A stretch of 64,000 bases of DNA, taken from positions 3,596,001-3,660,000 of the forward strand of contig OZ316891.1 in NCBI GenBank assembly GCA_973895155.1, in the 5' to 3' direction. The stretch is from Marsupella aquatica (taxonomy: Eukaryota > Marchantiophyta). The position numbers and the translations under genes were made by a program. Under the pieces are notes generated by a model, which searched no databases, was not told the DNA's origin, and saw only the letters and a program-made list of their open reading frames with translations. This document shows positions 1 to 10,600 of this stretch, piece by piece. Each line of letters opens with the position of its first letter. Within the stretch, counting starts at the first letter, position 1.

Positions 1-327
1 TTTAGCCGAGTTCAAATTTTCGTATATTTTACAGTTCTTTGAACTACTGTATGAGTTGCGGTGGTTTCTCTACGTTTTCACGACAAGAGGTAGAATGCTG
101 AAGTTCAATGCGATCCCATCGAAAGAGGGTGAGTCGCTGGATAATTTACTCCTCACCAGAGGACCAATTAAAAGGTCGAAGGTCATGCTCCAACTGGAAG
201 AAGATTCATCTGATTTCCCTCGTGACCACCACATCTCCGCAGTCTTGCAGACGAAGAAAGTTTTGCAGTGGTGAGATCTGGAAGAACAGAATAGTGGTCT
301 CGGTAACATTGTGTGGGGCGGCGAGCT
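1..327 (+). promoter_or_regulatory. Upstream region and probable 5' leader of the FolD gene
   Basis: This is the stretch between the window edge and the FolD start codon. I see no coding motif in it. The short open frames here are not conserved-looking, and they overlap each other on both strands. The end of the region is likely transcribed leader. A promoter element cannot be named with confidence, and part of the promoter may lie outside the window. Confidence 0.4.
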
Positions 328-2793
328 ATGGCAGAGGAGGAATCAAAGCTGGAGGGAGCAAAGATCATCGACGGCAAGGCTATCGGGAAACTCATTCATG
401 ATGGCATTCGGGAGGAGATCTCAGTGCTCAAGGCACAGTATGGCAAAGTGAGAACGATATTCACCTCGCATTTGTTGGATTCATTGTGACTGAATTGACA
501 CGACTTTAAAGTGCATTCAATGTTTTCTTTCAGGGATGTGTCTCTGCGCATTTGTGCCCAAGAAATGTACAGTTTTTTTATCCTGAGGCTGAGGATTTTG
601 ATCCGGTGACTCAATTCTCTCCCTCGCTTTACAGGTTCCCGGGCTGGCAGTGGTTATAGTAGGAGCAAGGAAAGATTCGCAAACATATGTGAGGATGAAA
701 AGAAAGGCGTGTGCCGAAGTGGGTATCAAGTCAATCGATGTCAACTTGCCAGAGGATACTTCACAAGAGGAAATCCTGGAAAAAGTCCTGGAGTTGAATG
801 CTGACCCCGAAGTTCACGGTAGATTGCATTGTTGTCCCTCTTATTTTTCGTGAAATTCTGCAATGATCAGAGAATCCTCTAGTACTTCAATGTTTGCTGG
901 AAATGAACTCTTTCCGATTGTTAAAACCTACTAACCTTTGCACAGGTATATTGGTGCAGCTACCTCTCCCGAAGCATGTGAATGAAGAGCAGGTCCTCCT
1001 TTGTATCAGTATTGAGAAGGATGTGGACGGCTTTCATCCCCTCAACATAGGGAACCTCTGTATGAAGGACAGGGAGCCTCAGGCCATTCCATGCACGCCC
1101 AGGGTATTTCTCTGTCCCCGGCCTTTCCCCATCGTGATTGTTGATGATTGACTGTAGGGTTGGATCGACCTCTCAATGTCTCGCAGCTAAGCGCATTGTT
1201 CTGCCTTTCCACGTAGGGGTAAAGATTGGACTAAATAAATAAGCTTAAGATCTTGAGGTTCTTGATATAATACTTAAACCAGCAATAGCACCTTTAGCAA
1301 ACGTTTGCCATTATTCAATTTCATGGTTGCTAGCTATTCTTCGTTGTAATTTGATGGTGGGTCGTGTTGATAGGCTGTGAACGTTTCCTAATTCTTGTGA
1401 AGTATCTGTTTTGCATCGTTTACTACCGTCACTGATGTAGCACTAGTTTACTTGTGTCTTCTTTGTAAGTAGAGTGACATGTTGCTTGAGGTAGTGGAAT
1501 GGGTTGACATAGGCGATCAAATCTCAGCAAGTGCGTGTCTTGGTCAGTTTAAACCCATTTGACCGTATCCGGTGGTGGCTCGGGTTTAAATTATTCGTAT
1601 CTCACAGTTCTGTTTGCTTGTTTTCCCAGGGTTGCATAGAGCTTTTGGTCAGAAGTGGCATTCCTATCTCTGGAAAGAGAGCTGTTGTGGTTGGACGCAG
1701 TAATATTGTGGGAATGCCTGTTGCCTTGTTATTAACCAAGCATGATGCCACTGTGACAATTGTGCACTCTCGCACCAAAGATGCTCAGTCGATTGTCAAA
1801 GATGCAGACATAGTCGTTGCTGCTTCAGGTCGAGCAAAGATGGTAAGAGTTTATAGCGAGCTCCTCTCGGTGTCCCCTTCCTATTTGTGGTATTCTCACA
1901 TCCATAGCTCTTTAATTGCATTGCTGCTCTTGTATGCTTTTCTCTTTTTCTCGTCTGAGCTGAATATGGAAAACATTCAGTGCTTCCTATTCCGAATATC
2001 AGTTGTAACTTCAGCAGAGCATGCTATTTGTGAAGTTCAGCCATGAGACCGCTCTTAGCTTCTGTCGTGGACGCTCATCTATTCATTCGAGATGTTGTTC
2101 CTTAACCCGATAAAGGTCTTAAGAAGAAATTGCGTTTCATGCACTGAAGATTCTCGGTTATTGTGAGGTCGTTTGGATTTTATCGTTCGCTAGGCACTCC
2201 GCTAGTAGCTGTGCTCTCTTAATCCAAGGCATACTGGATTTGCAAATTCCGTTTGTTTCTATTTCCTCTGTGTTTTGCAGTCAAAATGAGAGCATATTTA
2301 GGGTCTTCTAGAGAGCATATGAGAAGAAAATATCATTATGTCTGGGGATTTTATGAGCATATTCTGATTTCTTCTATAAGCACCGGCGTGCTAGATGTCA
2401 ACAAGACCCGGGAACCTGATACAGTGCAATTGTTTCTCCCAATTTATGTCTAGTGCTATGCTGCTCCGATCTTAGAGGTGCAAAGGCCAAAAGGTGTTTC
2501 CCCTTATCCGTATGCCCTCAACTGTTTCTAATTTTCTCAGGATTTGACGGTTGCAGATTAAAGGAGACTGGATAAAACCGGGCGCAGCTGTCATTGATGT
2601 GGGTACCAACCCTGTTGATGATCCAACCAAAAAGGCTGGTTATCGAATTGTGGGAGATTGTGACTTCGAAGAAGTCAAGAAGGTGGCCGGATGGATCACT
2701 CCAGTTCCAGGAGGCGTGGGACCTATGACCATCGCCATGCTTCTACAAAATACTCTTGATAGTGCAAAGCGTACATTCTCGGCGTGCACGTGA
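328..2793 (+). CDS. FOLD2-like: Bifunctional methylenetetrahydrofolate dehydrogenase / methenyltetrahydrofolate cyclohydrolase (FolD), five exons
   Basis: Interconverts 5,10-methylene-, 5,10-methenyl- and 10-formyl-tetrahydrofolate using NADP in one-carbon metabolism. Exons read as 328-447, 635-818, 946-1103, 1630-1842 and 2557-2793. Every junction is GT-AG, the phases agree, and the product is 303 aa, close to the roughly 300 aa usual for the family. Visible family motifs are [11 protein letters not shown] at the N-terminus, the Y-x3-K substrate/catalytic motif in [11 protein letters not shown] (exon 2), QLPLPKH and [12 protein letters not shown] (exon 3), the nucleotide-binding [12 protein letters not shown] (exon 4), and the C-terminal signature [11 protein letters not shown] (exon 5). 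The ATG lies 10 residues before the first conserved block, so there is no room for a transit peptide. I infer the cytosolic isoform, not the plastid or mitochondrial paralogue. The last intron is the longest at 714 bases. Confidence 0.95.
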
Positions 2794-4080
2794 CCTGTTC
2801 GTGGTGCATCGTGGGTTTGTAGTTTATATGGTCAGGCTGACCCTACCTCCTAATTCCGTAGCTCACGAGTTCGTTTCTTACGTCTTTTGTGCTGGTATGG
2901 ACTATCCCTTCTTCCTGGATCCATATAGCCAATCCACCCATCCAGGGATATATTGTGAATGGCAGTATCCACGTCCGGAGCAGTAACAGAAACAAACGGT
3001 AATTCCAGTGAATTTTAGGTTAGCGCCAGTGAAACCTCCCTCCCACAGGAACGACTTGCTGGCTACTTAGTCTAAAACCGTCCAGCCCAGGAGCTCACGA
3101 TAACTACTGCAAGAGGTAGTAGGTGACCTTTACATCCTCAACAATTGGTGTGCGACTCCCTGATTTCGTAGTGCTGATAGATTCAGTTCCTCTCATGTGC
3201 CTGTGTAAACCTAATAGTGTTTTTGGCCGGACTTGTGTGCAATACTACTATCAGTTTTATCCGTTTTGGGCTGGAAACTTTGAAGTAGCCTCTGGTGACA
3301 TTGGAACGGACAATTATCCCTACCAATGGTGCCAAACTGATCAAATTGTACGCGTGGAATCAACTCACCTAATAAACAAGCACGAGGGGTCGCTTGTGGC
3401 TGCAAATGACGACGAATAGCAACACATTTTCTTCTACCACACATTAGCTGTAGTTGCCCTTTCTCTGGCCGCAATGCAATCAATGCTGTACTCCGTTTTC
3501 TTCTTAAAGGTCTCTTGCCCCTTCGTTTTATCCCTCGTTCTCAGTGTAGTTATCAATAATCCCAGCCCCTTGGCAAGGAATCATGATGAATACCGAAAGC
3601 ACAAGAAATCTGAGCCTGCAGACAGAGTGCGCTCCACGTTGATTTCGCTGAATTATCCTCAATTGGGTTTGCCGAGAAACTACCCGCTGCTGCTGGCTGG
3701 CTTGTATTCTCAACAGCAGCTGCCGAAATTTACTTCACCTCACTTCATGTTACAGAACTTATGTAAGAAAATCGTTTTTGTCGATCACTCCATTGCAACT
3801 TTCTGAAAGCCTCCTCCCGCACAGCGAAGGCACCCAGGTGTTCTTTTCTTCCTCCACTTCCGAGTTACGTTGAAATCCAGCTCCCCTAGTTGAAAAAAAA
3901 AAACCTCATCAATACTGCTCGTTCAAGGGTACCAAAGCAGTCCTCCAGTCTGCGTGCTTGCACATTAGTCTTTTGCACTCATGGAGTCCACCCTCAATCT
4001 CTCTCAGGTGGGTATGGGATAATCCTGCCTTTTACGCAAGTCCTGGAAGACTACAAACGGTGGTGACTGTGATAGGAAAC
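2794..4080. other. FolD 3' region and intergenic DNA
   Basis: Contains the FolD 3' untranslated region, whose end I cannot place, followed by unassigned sequence. The open frames here (for example 3474-3806, plus strand, 110 codons) show no recognisable domain and are of chance length. There is a short A-run near 3893-3903. Confidence 0.35.
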
Positions 4081-4091
4081 AACAAGGAGTC

Positions 4092-4105
4092 AAAGGTTTA
4101 GGGTT
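4092..4105 (+). promoter_or_regulatory. Telo-box-like motif
   Basis: The sequence around 4095-4105 contains GGTTTAGGGTTTAG, two plant telomere-type units. Such telo-boxes occur in plant promoters, often of translation or cell-cycle genes. It sits at the head of the local repeat block and about 360 bases from the tRNA-Pro gene. No protein gene start is evident beside it, so its function is unknown. Confidence 0.35.
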
Positions 4106-4128
4106 TAGCAATCTGAAGGGCGACAATT

Positions 4129-4420
4129 GCCAAACACCAAATCTGAGAATTAAAACAGCAGATATATTGGGCAATCAAACAACGCTGTGATGAAAACAGA
4201 CCTCAGAAGAAATTGCCAAACACAATATTGCGAGAATGTCAACACAATATTGCGAGAATGTCAACACAATATTGCGAGAATGTCACTCCTACACGCAATG
4301 ATGAAAACAAACTTGAGAGGGAATTTCCAAACACAATACTGAGAGAATCGTACAACAGATATTTGAACAGCGCAATGAAATCTTGGTAAGGAAAAGAGTT
4401 GACAGAGAAATGCCAAACAT
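4129..4420. repeat. Local tandem repeat block with an internal 22-bp triplication
   Basis: Three diverged modules of roughly 80-110 bases begin with AATTGCCAAACAC-like sequence near 4132, 4211 and 4322. They share the pieces GATGAAAACA and ACAACAGATAT or close variants. Inside the second module a 22-base unit (AACACAATATTGCGAGAATGTC) is repeated perfectly three times at 4219-4284. The block ends about 50 bases before the tRNA gene. Confidence 0.8.
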
Positions 4421-4448
4421 GTAAAAGTTCATTTGATTTGAGGTTCAG

Positions 4449-4464
4449 CCCGGACAGTTCCGGG
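4449..4464 (-). terminator. Short perfect hairpin just 3' of tRNA-Pro
   Basis: CCCGGA and TCCGGG flank a 4-base loop (CAGT), giving a perfect 6-bp stem that starts 5 bases after the mature tRNA 3' end on the minus strand. RNA polymerase III normally stops at a T-run, and the first run of four T on the minus strand comes about 40 bases further on. The hairpin would therefore lie within the primary 3' trailer. A role in 3' processing or termination is inference. Confidence 0.35.
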
Positions 4465-4468
4465 GAGA

Positions 4469-4540
4469 GGGGCATTCCGAGAATTGAACTCGGGACCTCT
4501 CGCACCCTAAGCGAGAATCATACCACTAGACCAAATGCCC
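4469..4540 (-). tRNA. tRNA-Pro (anticodon AGG)
   Basis: Read on the minus strand, this folds into a complete cloverleaf of 72 nt. The acceptor stem GGGCATT pairs with AATGCCC. The anticodon stem CTCGC/GCGAG closes the loop TTAGGGT, giving anticodon AGG (proline CCU). The T arm CCGAG-TTCAATT-CTCGG pairs perfectly. A- and B-box internal promoter sequences are present and I see no intron. CCA is not encoded, as expected for a nuclear eukaryotic tRNA. It looks intact and functional. Confidence 0.96.
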
Positions 4541-5980
4541 TCGCTGATAACTTTGTACTCAAATATGTTTTTGTATAGTATACGTTCCTCGGAGCATCTT
4601 TGTCTATCCAACGAAGCGGCTCCTGTAGGCCAAAGGGCACACGAGCAAACCGGGGAGACAGTAACCCAATGGCAAAGTGGCCCAAAAAAGGGGGGAATAG
4701 GCCTTTGTTTGGTTTTGAACAGAATAGTCTCAGCTACGGCATCTTAATGAATATTGACGATGTGAACATGCCCAAGCTATCCATTGTACTTCTGTAGCAA
4801 TGGATATTAGTGCATCTCAACATATGACAATTCTTTGTGGTTTTATTGGAGGAGTCATGTCAATGTTTCTTTAGAGAGACAAATTTTGAGACCAATGGTT
4901 GGAAAGAAGCATCCAATGTTTGGGTTAGCTGGTCCCTTAATTAGAGATCAATTAGAGTTCTTTTACTTTGCCTCACACTGAACAAGTCTACTGTAGTTAG
5001 GTAGACTCTTCAGCGGTTATTTTCTTCTGGGTAGTCATCATGAAGTGTGACAGGGACACTCAACAGGGGGGGGGGGGGCGCTCTATATAGTGACCCCAAG
5101 AACTCTCTCAATACTTCATGATAACTAGCAATACTAGTTGTTGGAAATATCTTTCTAAACCCTTCTTTAGAAAGTCATACCCCTCTCAAACCTTCATGGA
5201 AACTAGCAATATCAGACTCTTTCCAAAATTCCTGGTATAAATTCTTAGCTCTCTTAATTTGTCATGGGAAGAGGCAACATTAAAATAGTTGGAAAGATCT
5301 TTCCATCCCTTTCTAAATCGCCCAATTACAGTCAATTTTGTTGGATGTTCCAAGGAGATATTGAAGATCAAAAGTTGCTGTTGATCTCTTCTGGGAAACT
5401 AGAAGAGTGTCAACAAGTGAAGGTGTAAATGGTGTCCTGTCCATGGGGTTTGCATGGTTCATCCCTTCAACTTTCAATGGAAGCTCTTTGCTGATAATAA
5501 TCAAAATGGCCATAAACTCAGATACATGAATATTGAAAGAAAAGCTCGAATAGACAAAGGTTTAAAAAAGGTTTAGCATGGGGTCCTCCTTGTCTGCAAA
5601 ACCAAAAAATAAATTATACCCCGTAACACTATTTATAGACATTCTGGCTAATATGTGTCCATCCTGGTCCCCAGTACCAACCTTTGTATCTATGGGGGCT
5701 TCCTTTGGTGAATATTTAATTAAACATAAATTATCCATAAATAAATATGGACATATTGGAGCCAATCGCAGCTGGGGAAAATTCTAAACTGTGAGGGAAA
5801 GTCGCAATCCTATTGACTGGGTCACCTGGTCGCTTACTACAATAGGACACCAACATTCTCGACCACGTGGAGATTATTATTGCCCCTAACTCTGTGGGAC
5901 CCAGCTCTTGACCAATCGAACCGTCGCGACTCACGGCCCACATAATTCCACGTCATCCAGGTCACAAAACTCTTCGCAAG
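4541..5980. other. Intergenic DNA without a recognised gene
   Basis: AT-rich sequence containing a run of 13 G at 5066-5078. A weak duplication around 5115 and 5191 shares CTTCATGGAAACTAGCAAT-like sequence. The overlapping open frames on both strands around 5560-5790 have no recognisable motif. Confidence 0.4.
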
Positions 5981-6372
5981 TTCGCGTGTCTCACCAGGAA
6001 AATGATTTCGAGTATCATTTCCGATATTCGCGAATTAAAACGGCTACATCGGGACCATCCATCTTAAAATCCGACGGCCAAAATTTTCCTCAATATTCAG
6101 CACCGGAACATGTTTTTAACTCATGCGTCTCACCAGGAAAATGATTTCGAGTGTAATTTCCGATCTTCGCGAACTCAACGTCTGCATCCTGACCATCCAT
6201 CTGAAACTTCGACGGCCGCCGTTTTCCTCTAGTTTTCAGCACTTTTAAAGTCCATTTTAACTCATGCGTTTCACCATTTCGACTATCAGTTCCGATATTC
6301 TCAACCCATGCGCTGCATGCTGACCGTCCATCTGAAACCTCGACGGCCACCGTTTGTCCAAAGTTTGTCACC
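5981..6372 (+). repeat. Roughly 140-bp tandem repeat, about 2.8 copies, upstream of the large Pro/Ser-rich gene
   Basis: Three diverged copies start near 5984, 6124 and 6265; the CACCA anchor falls at 5992, 6131 and 6272. Each holds a GCGT(G)TCTCACCAGGAAAATG-type start (shortened in copy 3), then a TTCCGATATTCGCGAA-like stretch. This is followed by a GACCATCCATCTGAAA-type piece and a GACGGCC core. The array lies about 1.3 kb upstream of the start codon at 7638 and could be part of its promoter. Confidence 0.85.
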
Positions 6373-6479
6373 GGTCCTCTAGGACAGTAACGTGCGGGAC
6401 GGTGAAAAACTCAAGACCTGAACAGCCATATTATATTACCACGTTACCACGTTTGTTTTCACTTTCCGGACAAAAATGA

Positions 6480-7637
6480 TTGCGAGTGTCCGCAGCGGTG
6501 CATTATTAGTTACGTGATATATTTACTTCTACCAAGCTCGTTATTACCGCGATAGCGTTTCTTCATCTTCTCTTCCTCTGGTGAAGTCTTCGATTCTCCA
6601 GTCTTTCGTTTGGTCGCGGAAGGGTTGCGGAATTGGATCGCGAGGGGGAGGAGGACGAAGCAATCGCGAGAGAGAGGGGATATGGTAGCGATTGAGGAGA
6701 GGGAGGAGGGCGAGGACAATTGCCGAGATCAGTCGAACTCGTGAAGTGGTGAAGGAAAGTGGGCGGCATTTGGCAATGAATTGCGCCTCTGAAGGAAGCG
6801 CAGTAGGGGACGAATTGGTGGCGTGGGAGGGAGAGGTGGTGAGGAATTGAGTCGAGCGGAGTTTCTCTTTTCCGATGGTGGACGGTATCTGTGAATAGGG
6901 AGTTAAGGGCGTCGCAGGTGTTACAGATTGCACAATTTGTGGAATGAGAAGATGAAAGAGCAACGTCGTCGTTGGGATTGATGTTGCTGGGTGGCTGGGT
7001 GGCTCACTAGAGGGATGGAGAGGTGGACTCGCGGTAGGATTGATAAGTTGTCGATTGATTGATTGATTGATTGATTGGCCGGTGCTTAATTGGGTGCGCG
7101 GTGAGGATTCGGTGATCTTAGGGTCTGTTCTGTGGAAGGTCATAACGGAGTGAAGGAAAGGAAAGGAAAGGGAGCTCTTCGGATGTGTTACATGGGACTT
7201 ATTAGGGTCTGATCTGCACTGAAGGAAAGTGTTTAGGGTATGCGAGAGCATAATGGGGGCACGACTCTTCAGATACGGTTGGTGGGAGTTTGTTTTGGGA
7301 AGGACAGGAAAGCATAATTGAATAAGGCTGTCGGTACTGGAATGAGTGGTATTCCCGTCCTTCCGAGGGGCGGAGGAATCTGACGGAGGAAGAGCTCGCG
7401 GAGGGGTGGAAATCAGCAGCCACGTGGTGGTGTATATCTCGTGGTAACTTTGCACAACCTGCCTTCACGTTGTTGGGTCTGATGTGGTAATCCGCATTGG
7501 TTTCCGATGAAATAGTCCTGTGGGGTATTTTCCTGGGAGGACGATCGAGGGAGATTGTGCTGACGGTGATGGTGGTGTCAATTGCGAGGCTATCGGTGCC
7601 GAAGTTGAGTCTTGTGTGAGTAACATAGTGTCGGACA
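6480..7637 (+). promoter_or_regulatory. GA-rich probable promoter and 5' leader of the large Pro/Ser-rich gene
   Basis: Strongly purine-biased (GA-rich) on the plus strand, as is common for plant 5' leaders. It includes GGAAAGGAAAGG near 7148-7170 and a six-fold ATTG-type microsatellite at 7053-7077. The bias creates a 303-codon open frame on the minus strand (6544-7455), which I reject as a gene. An in-frame TAG at 7626-7628 supports the ATG at 7638 as the start. Confidence 0.5.
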
Positions 7638-10600
7638 ATGCCTTCGTTCGGCCTTCCCAGTTCTATGCCGCCTGGCTCGTCTTCGCTGTCTCCCTGTATT
7701 TCCACCCTTATGTCATCGAACGCCAGTTCGGGCCCAGAGACTTCTTCGTGTGCGGCAGCACCCGACGGATATATGAGCCACTTGTTCGGGACTCCTCATT
7801 TACCACCTCCGCCGCCATTGTCTCTCTCGGAAACCTCTCCTTATTCGCCTCCTCCTGCCTATCCTCCAGTGTTCCCTCTTGGCCCGCCTTTGCTATCCTC
7901 CGCAAGATTTCCTCCCCCTCCCAATCCCTCTTTCGCCCGACCTGCTTCTAACATCACGTTCTTTGAGGGCCCCCAATCTCATTATCCACCTGATAACACC
8001 GCTTATGACCGGTGGTCGGATAGATGTATCAGTTCCATCCCTTACTACGGAGGAGGAGACCACATACCCAAGAGTTTCGCTCATTGGCCCACATACAATT
8101 CCAGTATCAACATCAACAGCAACAACAATTCCAATGCAGGGTTTCTAAAACCTGAAGCGATCTTTCAACCTTTTGCACCGTATCCACCTGTTGATTCGGT
8201 CACTAATTTTGGGCCTAAGTTTTCTCCCTTCTCAGGTTTTCCAAATGCTGCTGCTGCAGGCATGCCTTCCACACCCTCTGCGTCGATTACCTCTCCGCTC
8301 GCATCCGGTCACTTCACTGCATTCCCTCCGCCAAACCTTCCCATGGACTTTCCACATTCCTCCGGAGGTGGGGGTCGGTTTCCTTTCAATTCTCATGGAT
8401 CGACTTTCCTCCCTGGCATGGATCCTCCACCCACTTTTGGTCCTGGCAGTTCGGAGTTTATGCCCGAGCCCTTTCCAAGCTATTTGTCACGCCCTGGGGC
8501 TGTCTACCAGCCGTCGAGCTCTTTTCAATCCCCGGATCCTTTTCATGATGACCCCCCTCGTCCAATTCCCTCCCCCGCCGGGACCACATCCCGCCCCATA
8601 GTACCCGATTCAATTCCAGCATCGGATGCCGCGTTCTTGTCCCGCATTTATTATCCCCCTCCGGAGACCTTTCACCGCTCCTCTAACGTCCTTTCGCACA
8701 CATTCTCGTCCCGCAGCGACAGTAATGCTCCAGGCCCGCTCTGCTCGTCTGAAGGCGCCTCGGGGCTTGAATTCCCGTCTGACTTTCTGGCATCGTTCAG
8801 CTTACCGTATCCCCCGCCGCACCCTGGAAGCCTCTTCACCCCCTATTCTTGTTCTGCACCTCCTCTGTATCAAGATTCTTCGTCGAGAAATAGTGGTCGC
8901 TCTTCTTTCGGTGCCAACAAGAGAGAAGAAGACAGAAGGGATCGGATTGTGGGCGAAACTGGCAAGCTCTTGTACCAGCATTTGAGCCCAGAGGAATGGC
9001 GCTGGAAGCACTACGAGCCTTCGTTTGCCGATGGTATGTATCTATGCTTGTATTCATCCAATCCCCTAGCAACTAATTGACAATCCACTGTTGATCTCTG
9101 TGTATACAGACACGGTGACAGACTGATTCGTTCTGTCCATATTGAATCAAAGATAATTCTAGTTCATTTCTCAGCACGACAATTGTGACAAACAATTCGC
9201 TTTAGCGCACTGCTCTTCCTTGGGTCTGCTCTTTACTAGGATTAATGTTCTCATATTCCTGGAAGTCTTTTCATAATTATTTGGTAAAGAGAACACTGTC
9301 ATTTGGAAGTCAAATAAATTGAAAGGGAATTCGATTGCACCGAATTCAAGTTTCAATGAAATTTAACACGAAGCGTTTCTTCTCCACTTTATGCATATCA
9401 TAGAAGAAGTGAACCACTTGTTGGGCATTCACAAGCATAAGCGACCTACGGTAGCTACTCCTTTCCTTTTCCAAAGACCAAGAATGAATGCAGTCACATC
9501 GCTGATCATTTCTTCCTTGTATGTCTAACAGCCCTGGACCCGTCTGGAATCTTTGCGAGAGTTCGTCCACCCGGATTTAATCACTTCAATGGGGTGGACT
9601 CTACCGTGTACTCAACCGTTCCCAACTCTCCAAATTGCTTCGTCGTGAAAGAGGAAGGATGCTCTTCTGGTGCGCTGAAGAGCCAAAAGGAACACTTAGA
9701 CATGCTAGACAGGTCCAAAGCACAAAATCAGCCAGGTCCTTCCTTAAAACTAGCAGCGTCTGCTTTGGCAGAAATGCTCGCCTCCGGGTCGAATGGTGCA
9801 TCGAGTCCGACAGGTCGAAGTATGCCTTCTCAGATAGAGGCTACCTCAGGGACTGGATTGACGTCTGAGGGTGGTTTTCAGTGGGTAAATGCTACTGGTG
9901 AACATGTAAGGCCGGAACAATTGCCGGAAGATTGTTACTCGTCGAGTGGCTCAGCAGTTGGTCTCAAGGAGGGTAGAGACGGTTCCAATTCTCTTACTCA
10001 TGGGTTTGAGGAACTTACCGCCGAAGGCTATGTCTCTGGTCTAAATTTGGGGTTGCCCACCAGAAGCAAACGGGATATAGCTCGTGTGCCGGAGGATGCA
10101 TTTTGTGACTTCGGTGGGGCGCCTGTTGCCTGGCCGCTTCCGAAAACGTTAGGGCAAATGGAGAATTCCGTCAATCCCCGGCCCATGAGCTGCGTAGATA
10201 CAGTTCCACAATCTGCGAAGGGTGGAGCGATGCATTCAAGTGGCCTACGGAGAATCTTTTCTAAGGGTACTGCAGGAATACTGAGGCAGCCCTCCGAATC
10301 CACTGGGTTTACAAAGCTTCATGGAGTGGTTGCAGAGAAAAGTACTGAGAATTTCAACAATTTGTTCACCCAGTCTTCTAATCAGACTTCGAGGACTGCA
10401 TCAGGCAGAATGCAGAAGGTCAGCTCTCAGGCGGTAGGAGTCCAGCCTTCTGACGATCCGACTTCTGTTGTCGGTCCTACTGCATCAAACGCATGGTCCG
10501 GGTTATCTTTGTTTGGTCCTCATCAAGAGATCCCTTCCGTGACGGGCAGTCCATTCCCTTCGGACCCTTCCCACAACGATCATTGGCAAGTTAAGTCAAC

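Noticed and set aside
4217-4284. The 22-bp triplicate as a CRISPR array
   Set aside because: Units are directly abutting with no spacers, and the DNA is a plant nuclear genome.
6544-7455. 303-codon minus-strand open frame upstream of the large Pro/Ser-rich gene
   Set aside because: It is the antisense of a GA-rich leader. Its Pro/Ser/Thr-rich low-complexity product and lack of any domain are what purine bias would produce.
7202-7705. 167-codon minus-strand frame over the gene start
   Set aside because: Overlaps the supported plus-strand start exon and has no recognisable motif.
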